In this document: positions 56,295 through 64,000 of the stretch, in pieces
Numbering within the stretch: the first letter of the stretch is position 1
How the letters are laid out: each line of letters starts with the position of its first letter
NCBI GenBank assembly: GCA_002368155.1
Contig: AP018180.1
Location: 5,905,456 to 5,969,455 of the forward strand
Direction of reading: 5' to 3'
Source of the DNA: Nostoc carneum NIES-2107
GTDB taxonomy: Bacteria > Cyanobacteriota > Cyanobacteriia > Cyanobacteriales > Nostocaceae
Length of the DNA: 64,000 bases
Notes under the pieces: model-generated
The model's database searches: none
Told to the model about the DNA's origin: nothing
Seen by the model: only the letters and a program-made list of their open reading frames with translations
Translations under genes and position numbers: made by a program

Positions 56295-56545
56295 GGTATT
56301 ACCTCAAGGTGTCAATTATGGCAACAATCAATTGTGAAAGTTACTGTATATCGAGCGTACACCCCAAAAGCGAATAAGCAGCGTCGTAAATCAATAATAA
56401 TTTCAGAAAAATTCATTCATAGGCGAGAAAGTAAGCTTTTCAGGTGCTTTTTGGCTAAAAAATTCTGACATAAGTCAGGGAAATTTAATATATAAGCAAA
56501 GGTCATACTTTGAAGTACTGACTTCTCTCACCTATCTATCAGCAA

Positions 56546-56576
56546 TAAAAAAACCCCGGCGAAACTAACCGAGGTT
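56546..56576 (-). terminator. Rho-independent terminator of the psb34-like gene
   Basis: Read on the minus strand: AACCTCGG, a 9-base loop, CCGGGGTT, then seven T. An 8-bp stem with one G-U pair and a T tract, 55 bp after the stop at 56631. Confidence 0.85.
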
Positions 56577-56630
56577 GATGGGAGAAGTTCAAATGACGAT
56601 GAGAGATACAGATAGCGAATTGCAAAAATA

Positions 56631-56801
56631 TTAGCTAACGCTGAAACCTACTAAAACTAAAGTTGTGACTATTAAAGTAGCGAAAACAGCCTGTATTACA
56701 TATTTGCGTTGTTCCCAAATTGCAGGGTACTCAGCGTAATACATTTGGGGTTCAGTTGCATAGTTATTGAGAACGCCGTCTTCGTTAATGGTGGTATACA
56801 T
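56631..56801 (-). CDS. psb34: Psb34/Ssl1498-like small thylakoid protein
   Basis: A 56-residue protein: MYTTINEDGVLNNYATEPQM at the start, then AEYPAIWEQRKYVIQAVFAT, and a hydrophobic C-terminal helix ending VLVGFSVS. This matches the cyanobacterial Ssl1498 (Psb34) family, HLIP-like proteins that bind photosystem II assembly intermediates (known for the family). A single helix lies at the C-terminus. It is followed by a good terminator, so it is a single-gene unit. Confidence 0.85.
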   Translation of the reverse strand: MYTTINEDGVLNNYATEPQMYYAEYPAIWEQRKYVIQAVFATLIVTTLVLVGFSVS

Positions 56802-56961
56802 AGTTGTTTTTCTTTGCTTTGTTACTTTATGTAAATAAATTTAACAAGATTGTTACAAAAAGTCAATTCGACTTGACAAATAATTACAGATAGTATTAAT
56901 AAGCCAGGCTTATGTGATGAGATTAAGGGACTTCCAAATAAAAAAATATCCCAGTATTTAT

Positions 56962-57019
56962 TGTGGGGTGGACATCTTGTCCGCCCAGTTTATGTGGCGG
57001 GCAAGATGCCCGCCCCACA
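56962..57019. repeat. Inverted pair of GTGGGGCGGGCATC repeats
   Basis: TGTGGGGTGGACATCTTGTC (56962-56981) faces its inverse ending GCCCGCCCCACA (to 57019). The unit is the same as at 766-795. A long hairpin is possible between the arms. Confidence 0.75.
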
Positions 57020-57093
57020 AGATGGAATAATTTATTTCTTGGAAATCCCTAAGATGAAAAGAGGACTTCTATAAATAGTTGAACTCCATGAAT

Positions 57094-57429
57094 GAGGCTT
57101 TTAGCTCGGTGAGCGAGGCTTTTTGCTCCATCAACGAGGCTTTTTGCTGGGTGAACGAGGCTTTTTGCTCCATCAACGAGGCTTTTAGCTCCGCGAACGA
57201 GGCTTTGTACTCCGTGAACGAGGCTTTTTGCTCCATCAACGAGGCTTTTTGCTCCATCAACGAGGCTTTTTGCTCCATCAACGAGGCTTTTTGCTCGGTG
57301 AATGAGGCTTTTAGCTCGGTGAACGAGGCTTTTGACTCCGTCAACGAGGCTTTTTGCTCCGCGAACGAGGCTTTTGACTCCGTCAACGAGGCTTTTTGCT
57401 CCATCAACGAGGCTTTTTGCTTCAATCTT
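57094..57429. repeat. Sixteen tandem 21-bp repeats
   Basis: Sixteen units with consensus GAGGCTTTTTGCTCCATCAA(C), all exactly 21 bp, from 57094 to 57429. Because the unit is 7 codons, several frames on both strands stay open: plus strand EAFCSIN repeats; minus strand KASLMEQ and KSLVDGA repeats. It directly precedes a lipoprotein gene. I read it as a non-coding array; a repeat peptide cannot be excluded. Confidence 0.93.
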
Positions 57430-57451
57430 GAGACAGCTATTCCGAAAGCAA

Positions 57452-57952
57452 ATGAAATTAACCAGATTTTTGCCTTTAACTGCAGTGATGCTCACGGCTC
57501 TAACTCTCAGCAGTTGCAGTACAGCTACTAGTAGCGACTATGAAGCCACAGCGCTGACGACTTATACCTGGCGCGTGAAATATATTAATGAGCCATCACC
57601 AGAATTTGAGAACTTTGCCACTACATCTTTACTCAATCGCAATGGTATTAAGCCAGAAGGTGCGGTGACTGGCCCTGATGATCGGGGTTTATGGTGGCCT
57701 GCGCTTCCACCCCGTCCTACTGTCAGCGAGGTGGAACAGCGTAAAAAACCTCAACAAGAGGTAAGTCAGCCAGAATTATTGAAAACTGTAGAGTATAAGG
57801 TGAGCTATAAAGCGGATTCCCAACAGAAGATATTCCCCACAAACTATGATGTTTACCGAGAGGTAGTAAAAGCTTATCCATCGCGCATCCCTTTAGCTTT
57901 TACTTTGGGGGTGAATGACGACACGGTGGAGAAAGCAGAGCAGGCGGATTGA
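57452..57952 (+). CDS. Lipoprotein of unknown function
   Basis: A 166-residue protein beginning MKLTRFLPLTAVMLTALTLS and continuing SCS: a type II (lipobox LSSC) signal, so it is probably membrane-anchored. The mature part has YTWRVKYINEPSPEFENFAT, GPDDRGLWWPALPPRPTVSE and a charged C-terminus. I do not recognise the family. A longer frame from 57332 runs through the 21-bp repeats; the ATG at 57452 is chosen because it creates the lipoprotein signal. No close neighbours in its direction. Confidence 0.75.
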   Translation: MKLTRFLPLTAVMLTALTLSSCSTATSSDYEATALTTYTWRVKYINEPSPEFENFATTSLLNRNGIKPEGAVTGPDDRGLWWPALPPRPTVSEVEQRKKPQQEVSQPELLKTVEYKVSYKADSQQKIFPTNYDVYREVVKAYPSRIPLAFTLGVNDDTVEKAEQAD

Positions 57953-58187
57953 AAGGTTTAGGGGAAGGGGGAAGGGGAAATGGGTAAGGGGGAAGGGGGA
58001 ATGGGGAAAGGGTAATTTAATTTGTGAACTTTGCTGAAAGTATAAATCTTTCTCAAGATATATATATTCTCTACCGAATGACAGATAATTTTCATAGCGC
58101 TAGGTATTATTTACACCTAGCGCTGCTTATTGATTAATATTTTTTACGGGAGAATCCAGAGGATTGTCACAAGGAGTTTGGGAAGGT

Positions 58188-60440
58188 ATGACGGTTCAGA
58201 CGGTGGATTTAACCAACTGCGATCGCGAACCGATTCACATTCCGGGATTAATTCAGCCGCATGGAGTGCTGCTGGCGATTAATCTCTCCAATTTAGAAAT
58301 TGTTCAGGTGAGCAGTAATACAGAGCAATTACTTGAGCGCCAACCCCAAGATTTGTTAGGTAAGCCGTTATCACAATTGTTCGCTGCTAAACAAGTTGAT
58401 ACTATCCAGCAATGTTTAAATGGCGACTTTGAAAATCTCAATCCACTTAACCTCTCTTTAAAGCGTCAAAATAAATCTCTGCGATTTGATGGAATTGTGC
58501 ATCAGTTAGATGGGGTGGCGCTGTTGGAATTAGAACCAAAAAAGTTAAAAGGCAAAAGAGACTTTTTTGATTTTTATCAGCAGGTAAAAGCAACAATTAC
58601 CAAAATCCAGAAAGCTTCCACAATGGAACAGATGTGTCAAGTGGTAGTCAGCGAAGTGCGAAAAATTACTGGATTTGAGCGCGTCATGGTTTACCGATTT
58701 GATGAAGATGAAACTGGCATTGTGATTGCTGAAGATACAAACCAAGAACCACCCTATCTAAATTTACGTTACCCACCCAGTGATATTCCCAAACAAGCGC
58801 GACAACTCTACACCCTTAACTGGCTCAGAATTATTCCTAATGCTAGCTATCAGCCTGCGGAGTTAATTCCAGCCCAAAATCCCCTAACTAACCAAACGCT
58901 AGATCTCAGCCTCTCGGTTTTACGCAGCGTTTCTCCAGTTCACCTGGAATATCTGCAAAACATGGGCGTAGTTGCATCTATGTCCATATCCCTAGTACAA
59001 GACCAAAAACTCTGGGGATTGATTGCTTGCCATGATTCTTCACCTAAGTATATTCCTTACAACCTGCGTGCAGCTTGCGAGTTTATTGGACAGGTGATGT
59101 CGCTTGAACTGGCAAATAAAGAAGCCAGTGTTGACCAAGAATACAAGATTCATTTGAAGTCTTTACAAACTCAATTTGTGGAATCTCTGTCGCAAGCTGA
59201 GCATTTTTTGGATGGGATTGCACAAATGGACTCAAAATTGCTGGATCTGGTAAGTGCAACCGGAGCAGTAATTTGCAACGGCGATAATTGTATTCGCATG
59301 GGTGAAACCCCTGCGGAAACAGATATCCATACCCTATTGGATTGGATTAAACCACAGCTGCATCACAATTTATTTCACACGCGATCGCTTGCTCAAATTT
59401 ATCCAGCAGCTGAGTCATTTAAAGCTGTTGCTAGTGGCATTTTAGCCTTAGAAATTTCCAAAGTTAACCAAAATTATCTGCTCTGGTTTCGCCCAGAGGT
59501 CATTGAAACTGTGAATTGGGGAGGTAATCCGCATAAACCTGTAGAGGTTGAAGAAGATGGCAGTTTGCGGTTATCACCGCGCAAATCTTTTGCATTGTGG
59601 CAAGAGACAGTCAGAGGTTGTGCTTTACCTTGGAAAGCTTGCGAAATTGAAGCCGTTGCCGAACTACGCAGCTTGATTGTGGGTGTAGTGCTACGACAAG
59701 CAGATGAACTCGCATCAATGAACATGGAACTTCAACGCAGTAACGAAGAATTGGATTCCTTTGCTTATGTTGCTTCCCACGACCTCAAGGAACCATTACG
59801 GGGCATTCACAACTACGCTAACTTCTTAATGGAAGATTATGCCGAGACTTTGACCGAAGATGGTGTTACCAAACTGCAAACCCTAGTTAAACTCACCCAG
59901 CGCATGGAAGATTTAATTAATTCCTTGCTGCACTTCTCACGCTTGGGACGAGCCGAACTGATTTGGCAACAGGTGAATTTAAATGATTTGGTACAGCAAG
60001 CGATCGCCACTCTCACTATATCTCGACCCCAACACCAAATTGATTTTCGCATTCCCCAATCCCTACCCACAATTGAGTGCGATCGCGCTCAGGTAAATGA
60101 ACTATTTACCAACCTGATCAGCAACGCGATTAAATACAACGATAATGTACAAAAATGGGTAGAAATCGGTTTTGTCCAAGGGATTAGGGAACAGTCAACC
60201 AGCTTTTATACATTCTATGTACGTGATAATGGCATTGGCATTCCTCCAGAACACCAAGAAAAGATTTTTCAGATTTTCCGACGGTTACATGGACGGGATG
60301 AATATGGTGGCGGTAATGGAGCAGGGTTAACAATTGCCCGCAAAATTGTGGAACGGCTCGGCGGTAAAATTTGGGTAGAATCCACGCTTAATGAAGGCAG
60401 TACCTTTTACTTCACTTTAGGAGCAGAAGCAATTGTATGA
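58188..60440 (+). CDS. Bacteriophytochrome-type histidine kinase (CphB-like)
   Basis: A red/far-red photoreceptor kinase of 750 residues: PAS (about 10-110), GAF (about 140-310, with YPPSDIP), PHY (about 325-510, with PRKSF), and a histidine kinase (His in [40 protein letters not shown]). Cys11 ([11 protein letters not shown]) is the biliverdin-linking residue of bacteriophytochromes, and the GAF site used by Cph1 has Val251 before His252. So biliverdin rather than phycocyanobilin is expected (inference). The ATG at 58188 fits AAGGAG 11 bases upstream better than a TTG at 58164. Its stop overlaps the next gene. Confidence 0.94.
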   Translation: MTVQTVDLTNCDREPIHIPGLIQPHGVLLAINLSNLEIVQVSSNTEQLLERQPQDLLGKPLSQLFAAKQVDTIQQCLNGDFENLNPLNLSLKRQNKSLRFDGIVHQLDGVALLELEPKKLKGKRDFFDFYQQVKATITKIQKASTMEQMCQVVVSEVRKITGFERVMVYRFDEDETGIVIAEDTNQEPPYLNLRYPPSDIPKQARQLYTLNWLRIIPNASYQPAELIPAQNPLTNQTLDLSLSVLRSVSPVHLEYLQNMGVVASMSISLVQDQKLWGLIACHDSSPKYIPYNLRAACEFIGQVMSLELANKEASVDQEYKIHLKSLQTQFVESLSQAEHFLDGIAQMDSKLLDLVSATGAVICNGDNCIRMGETPAETDIHTLLDWIKPQLHHNLFHTRSLAQIYPAAESFKAVASGILALEISKVNQNYLLWFRPEVIETVNWGGNPHKPVEVEEDGSLRLSPRKSFALWQETVRGCALPWKACEIEAVAELRSLIVGVVLRQADELASMNMELQRSNEELDSFAYVASHDLKEPLRGIHNYANFLMEDYAETLTEDGVTKLQTLVKLTQRMEDLINSLLHFSRLGRAELIWQQVNLNDLVQQAIATLTISRPQHQIDFRIPQSLPTIECDRAQVNELFTNLISNAIKYNDNVQKWVEIGFVQGIREQSTSFYTFYVRDNGIGIPPEHQEKIFQIFRRLHGRDEYGGGNGAGLTIARKIVERLGGKIWVESTLNEGSTFYFTLGAEAIV

Positions 60441-60916
60441 CCGAAGCTTCCGATGTTGCTGTTAGGCAAACTCCACTAATGCTGATTGTCGAAGATAGCA
60501 ATGAAGACTTTGAAACCATAGACCGATTGATTAAGCGTTCCCGATTCTTAGTGCCCATTCATCGCTGTATCAATGGCGATCAAGCATTGGCATTTCTCTA
60601 TCGCACTGGTAAGTACTCCAACCCTGAAACTACCCTCCGTCCCGGCATGATTTTACTAGACCTCAACCTACCGGGAACCGATGGACGGGAAGTATTGCAT
60701 CGCATAAAGCAGGATGATAATTTAAAAACGATTCCTGTAGTTGTTTTTACTACTTCCAATAATCCTAAAGATATTGAGGATTGTTACAAATATGGCGTTA
60801 ATAGCTACATTGTCAAGCCGATTAACTTTGCCAAACTAAAGCTTGATGTGCAAATGCTCGTAGATTATTGGCTTGACTTGACCACTCTGCCTAATTACCC
60901 CAAAAATCCCTCATGA
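60437..60916 (+). CDS. Response regulator paired with the phytochrome (RcpB-like)
   Basis: A 159-residue single receiver: [20 protein letters not shown], acceptor Asp in [17 protein letters not shown], and switch Lys in [18 protein letters not shown]. It has no output domain. It is coupled to both neighbours by ATGA overlaps, the same layout as cphB-rcpB in Calothrix. It presumably takes phosphate from the phytochrome. Confidence 0.93.
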   Translation: MTEASDVAVRQTPLMLIVEDSNEDFETIDRLIKRSRFLVPIHRCINGDQALAFLYRTGKYSNPETTLRPGMILLDLNLPGTDGREVLHRIKQDDNLKTIPVVVFTTSNNPKDIEDCYKYGVNSYIVKPINFAKLKLDVQMLVDYWLDLTTLPNYPKNPS

Positions 60917-63900
60917 GCGAGCAACAGTGTACTGTCTTAATTGTTGATGATTCCCCAGAAGACAGAGAATTTTATCAGCGGTGTTTGCAAACAGACAAAG
61001 ATTACTCCTACAGCATCCTCGAAGCAACTTTGGGGCAGGAAGGTTTAGAGTTATGGCAGCAAAACCAACCAGATGCTGTGTTACTGGACTATCGCTTACC
61101 AGATCTGGATGGATTAGAATTTATTGCTAAATTACCATCCTCAACTCCAGAGGCGTGTTTACCTGTAATTGTTGTGACTGGGCAAGGTAGTGAAGCGATC
61201 GCCGTACAAGCAATGAAAGCAGGGGCACAGGATTATTTAGTTAAAGAACAGATTACTCCACAAAGGCTGCAATTGGCACTCAAATCAGCGATCGCGAAAG
61301 TACAATTACATAACGAACTGCAACAAAGCATTGAGAGAGAAAGATTAGTTGCAGAAATTACCCAAAAAATCCATCAAACCCTCAATTTAGAAGAAATTCT
61401 GCAAACCACTGTCACCCAAGTCCGGCAGTTTCTCAACAGCGATCGCGTCCTGATTTTTCGCTTACAGCCAGATGGTACGGGAACTGTCACTACAGAATCG
61501 GTAGGCGAAGGCTGGACTCCCTTGCTATCCACCTCGCACTACGATCCCTGCTTAAACGAGAACTATATTGCACCCTTTAGCCAAGGATTAGTAACTGTCA
61601 AAGCAGATATCTATGATGGCAGCATTGATCCCTGCCATGTTGAGCTACTGGCAAAGTTAGAAGTCCGAGCAAATTTAGTTGTACCCATTCTGCAAGAGCA
61701 ACATTTATGGGGGATGCTGATTGTGCATCAATGCCAAGCACCGCGACAGTGGCAACCCATAGAAATTGATTTGCTCAAACAACTGGCAACGCATTTAGGT
61801 ATTGCCTTGCGCCAAGCAGAACTATATCAGCAAGCACAGCATGAAATCGTTGAGCGCAGACGTGCCGAAGCTTTATTAAAACAAGCAAACGAATCTCTAG
61901 AGCAAAGAGTTACCGAGCGGACTTTGGCATTAGAAACTGTTAATGCCCAATTGCAAGAGGAGCTATTGCAGAGAGAACGTACCCAGAAAATTTTAGAAGA
62001 ACAGGCACAGCTGTTAGATCTCGCCCATGACACCATCATCACCCGTACTCTTGATGGCACAATTACCTTCTGGAACAAAGGCGCAGAAGGAATGTATGGC
62101 TGGAGTGCAACTGAGGTATATGGGCAGATATCCCATGAATTGTTGCAAACTCAATTTTCGCAATCCCTTGCTGATATAGAAGCAGAATTGTTAAATCAGG
62201 ATTACTGGGAAGGGGAACTCATTCATCTACGGCGTGATGGCACACCCATAATTGTTGCTAGTCGCTGGGTATTGCAGCGCGATCAAGAAGGTAACCCCAT
62301 CAAGATATTAGAAATCAACAATGATATTACCGAGCGTAAACGTGTCGAAGAACAGCTACGCCGTAGTAGCGAGCGCATTAGTTTAGCCAATGCCGAATTA
62401 GCTAGAGCAGCTCGCCTCAAAGACGAATTTTTGGCAAATATGAGTCATGAGTTGCGAACGCCATTGAACTCAATTTTGGGAATGTCAGAATTACTTTTAG
62501 AAGAGGTATTTGGCAGCTTAACCGAGCGACAACGCCAGTTTTTGCAGACAGTAGAAAAGAGTGGCGAACACTTACTGGAGTTAATCAACGATATTTTAGA
62601 CCTCTCCAAAATTGAATCGGGCAAGATGGATCTGAAATTAGCTTCCATAGCAATTCCGCCACTTTGTGAATCCAGTCTGAATTTTGTTAAGCAGCAGGCG
62701 CGACAAAAACAAATTCAACTAAACTGCCAAATTGACGACAATATTACAGAAATTGAAGCTGATGAACGCCGCTTATTACAGATTTTAGTTAATTTACTAG
62801 CAAATGCTGTGAAATTTACCCCCGAAGGTGGTAGCGTCAGGCTCGCAGTGAAAATGCACTTGTCCGAACAAACTGTAGAATTTCAAGTAATTGATACCGG
62901 AATCGGTATTGCTGAGGCAGATATGAGTAAGTTGTTTCAGCCATTTGTACAGTTAGATAGTTCCCTATCAAAGCGCTACTCAGGTACAGGATTAGGGTTA
63001 TCCTTAGTCCGGCGCATTGTCGATTTGCACGGCGGTAGCATCCGAGTTGAGAGTGAGTTAGGTAAAGGAAGTTGCTTTAGCGTCATGTTACCTTGGCATC
63101 CCTTACAAGAGCAGGATGAATTACCTTTATTGTTTCAAAAAACGCTACAAGATGTTGTGGTGCAACAAGCCTTGGTAGTAGAAGATTCTACTGCTGCTGC
63201 TAGTCAAATTAAACATTACCTCGCAGAAATGGGGGCAACTAGCGTCATTCATCCAGTGGGAGATAGCGCATTACAAGTTGCCTTACGAGTCAAGCCAGAT
63301 GTGATTGTTTTGGATCTATTGTTGCCCGATTGTTCGGGATGGGAAGTATTAACCAAGTTAAAAACTCATTCCCAGACTCAGCATATACCCGTGATTGTGA
63401 TTTCTGTAGTTGATGAGCGATCGCGCAGTATAGAGTTGGGTGCTGCTGAACATATTTTAAAACCCCTCTCGCGACAAAAGTTTTACCAGGCACTAAAGCA
63501 GATTTTTGCCAATGTGCAACAGCCAAACTTACAAACGGCTCTGGTAATTGCAGCTATAGAGTCATCACAAAAACCCAGAATTTTGTTAGCCGAAGACAAT
63601 GAAGCTAACATTGCCACAATCATGAGTTACCTGGAAGCACACAACTTTCAGATTATATTGGCGCGCAATGGACGAGAAGCAGTGCAAATGGCAAAGCAAC
63701 ATCAGCCCAATCTGATTTTAATGGACATCCAAATGCCAGATATGGATGGATTAGAAGCAACTCGTCAAATCCGTGCTGACATTCAAAATCAAGCCGTCCC
63801 CATCATCGCACTTACAGCTTTAGCCATGCCTGGTGATCAAGAACGCTGTTTAGATGCAGGTGCTACGGCATATTTACCCAAACCTGTGAGACTGAGACAT

Positions 63901-63945
63901 TTATTAGATTTGATTAATGAGCAATTATCGCAGATGAATAAATGA
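60913..63945 (+). CDS. Large hybrid histidine kinase: REC-GAF-PAS-kinase-REC-REC
   Basis: A 1010-residue kinase. An N-terminal receiver ([20 protein letters not shown], about 1-125); a GAF domain (about 160-305) without a visible bilin Cys motif but with a phytochrome-like [13 protein letters not shown] start; a coiled coil (about 305-355); a PAS domain (about 360-475); a kinase core (His in [26 protein letters not shown]); and two C-terminal receivers (about 745-860, and 885-1005 with [13 protein letters not shown]). Its start overlaps the preceding response-regulator gene. It probably works in the same light-signalling unit. Confidence 0.93.
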   Translation: MSEQQCTVLIVDDSPEDREFYQRCLQTDKDYSYSILEATLGQEGLELWQQNQPDAVLLDYRLPDLDGLEFIAKLPSSTPEACLPVIVVTGQGSEAIAVQAMKAGAQDYLVKEQITPQRLQLALKSAIAKVQLHNELQQSIERERLVAEITQKIHQTLNLEEILQTTVTQVRQFLNSDRVLIFRLQPDGTGTVTTESVGEGWTPLLSTSHYDPCLNENYIAPFSQGLVTVKADIYDGSIDPCHVELLAKLEVRANLVVPILQEQHLWGMLIVHQCQAPRQWQPIEIDLLKQLATHLGIALRQAELYQQAQHEIVERRRAEALLKQANESLEQRVTERTLALETVNAQLQEELLQRERTQKILEEQAQLLDLAHDTIITRTLDGTITFWNKGAEGMYGWSATEVYGQISHELLQTQFSQSLADIEAELLNQDYWEGELIHLRRDGTPIIVASRWVLQRDQEGNPIKILEINNDITERKRVEEQLRRSSERISLANAELARAARLKDEFLANMSHELRTPLNSILGMSELLLEEVFGSLTERQRQFLQTVEKSGEHLLELINDILDLSKIESGKMDLKLASIAIPPLCESSLNFVKQQARQKQIQLNCQIDDNITEIEADERRLLQILVNLLANAVKFTPEGGSVRLAVKMHLSEQTVEFQVIDTGIGIAEADMSKLFQPFVQLDSSLSKRYSGTGLGLSLVRRIVDLHGGSIRVESELGKGSCFSVMLPWHPLQEQDELPLLFQKTLQDVVVQQALVVEDSTAAASQIKHYLAEMGATSVIHPVGDSALQVALRVKPDVIVLDLLLPDCSGWEVLTKLKTHSQTQHIPVIVISVVDERSRSIELGAAEHILKPLSRQKFYQALKQIFANVQQPNLQTALVIAAIESSQKPRILLAEDNEANIATIMSYLEAHNFQIILARNGREAVQMAKQHQPNLILMDIQMPDMDGLEATRQIRADIQNQAVPIIALTALAMPGDQERCLDAGATAYLPKPVRLRHLLDLINEQLSQMNK

Positions 63946-64000
63946 AGGGGGAATGGGGATTGGGGACTGGGGATTGGGGACTGGGGATTGGGGATTGGGG
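63943..64000. repeat. Heptamer repeat at the window end
   Basis: GGGGACT and GGGGATT units from about 63949 to the end, right after the hybrid kinase stop. STRR; it continues beyond the window. Confidence 0.85.

Noticed and set aside
57094..57429. Possible CRISPR array
   Set aside because: Units are contiguous 21-mers without unique spacers, and no cas gene is present.
57079..57531. Overlapping repeat-encoded ORFs on both strands (EAFCSIN, KSLVDGA, KASLMEQ)
   Set aside because: All arise from one 21-bp array whose length is a multiple of three; no ribosome-binding site or family match. Kept only as a finding.

Overview
The window comes from a filamentous, heterocyst-forming cyanobacterium of the Nostocales. 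The evidence is a complete Mo-nitrogenase cluster in the cyanobacterial order (nifB-fdxN-nifS-nifU-nifH-nifD-nifK-nifE-nifN-nifX-nifW-hesA-hesB-fdxH-fdxB), a heterocyst-type cytochrome oxidase operon beside patB/cnfR, the filament-integrity genes fraC-fraD-fraE, many HIP1 octamers (GCGATCGC) and runs of 7-bp repeats (STRRs) between genes. Species cannot be fixed from sequence reading alone.

Layout. 1-0.7 kb: purQ. 0.8-2.9 kb, minus strand: Asr1405-like gene, a tiny membrane ORF, nifV, nifZ, nifT. 2.9-4.7 kb: long gene-poor region with likely regulatory sites in front of nifB. 4.7-20.1 kb, plus strand: the nif cluster, with uninterrupted nifD and fdxN. 20.5-23.8 kb: an XRE regulator and a ParE-like/UvrD-helicase/TPR fusion protein. 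24.1-33.7 kb: a Wsp-like chemosensory cluster (CheW, CheR-TPR, MCP, CheW, CheA-REC, CheB) ending in a WspR-type receiver joined to a histidine kinase instead of a GGDEF domain. 33.9-38.3 kb, minus strand: a three-gene operon (DHDPS-like aldolase, methyltransferase, haem-oxygenase-like diiron enzyme) whose last gene is split by an IS1182-type element. 38.7-42.4 kb, minus strand: small membrane protein, coxB, coxA, coxC. 42.4-44.0 kb: a 1.6-kb intergenic region; then patB/cnfR. 45.7-52.6 kb: accessory and housekeeping genes (DUF1499, DUF938, alanine-glyoxylate aminotransferase, KGG stress protein, a tandem CobO-like protein). 52.9-55.4 kb: fraCDE. 55.4-57.5 kb: a 4 x 107-bp array, a pentapeptide protein, a psb34-like gene and a 16 x 21-bp array. 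57.5-64 kb: a lipoprotein, a bacteriophytochrome kinase, its response regulator and a large hybrid kinase.

How it works together. NifHDK is the nitrogenase. NifB, E, N, X, V and NifS/U build its cofactors. FdxH and FdxB probably carry electrons. The Cox operon consumes O2, and CnfR (two 4Fe-4S clusters plus HTH) is the expected master activator of nif genes. Fra proteins keep filament cells joined, which heterocyst feeding needs. The most striking unexplained signal is a 16-bp motif (consensus GGTACTAGTATTTAT), clustered three times with roughly two-helical-turn spacing both upstream of nifB and between the cox operon and patB, with one more copy near the nifV operon. It is a good candidate operator of a shared nif/heterocyst regulator, possibly CnfR itself.
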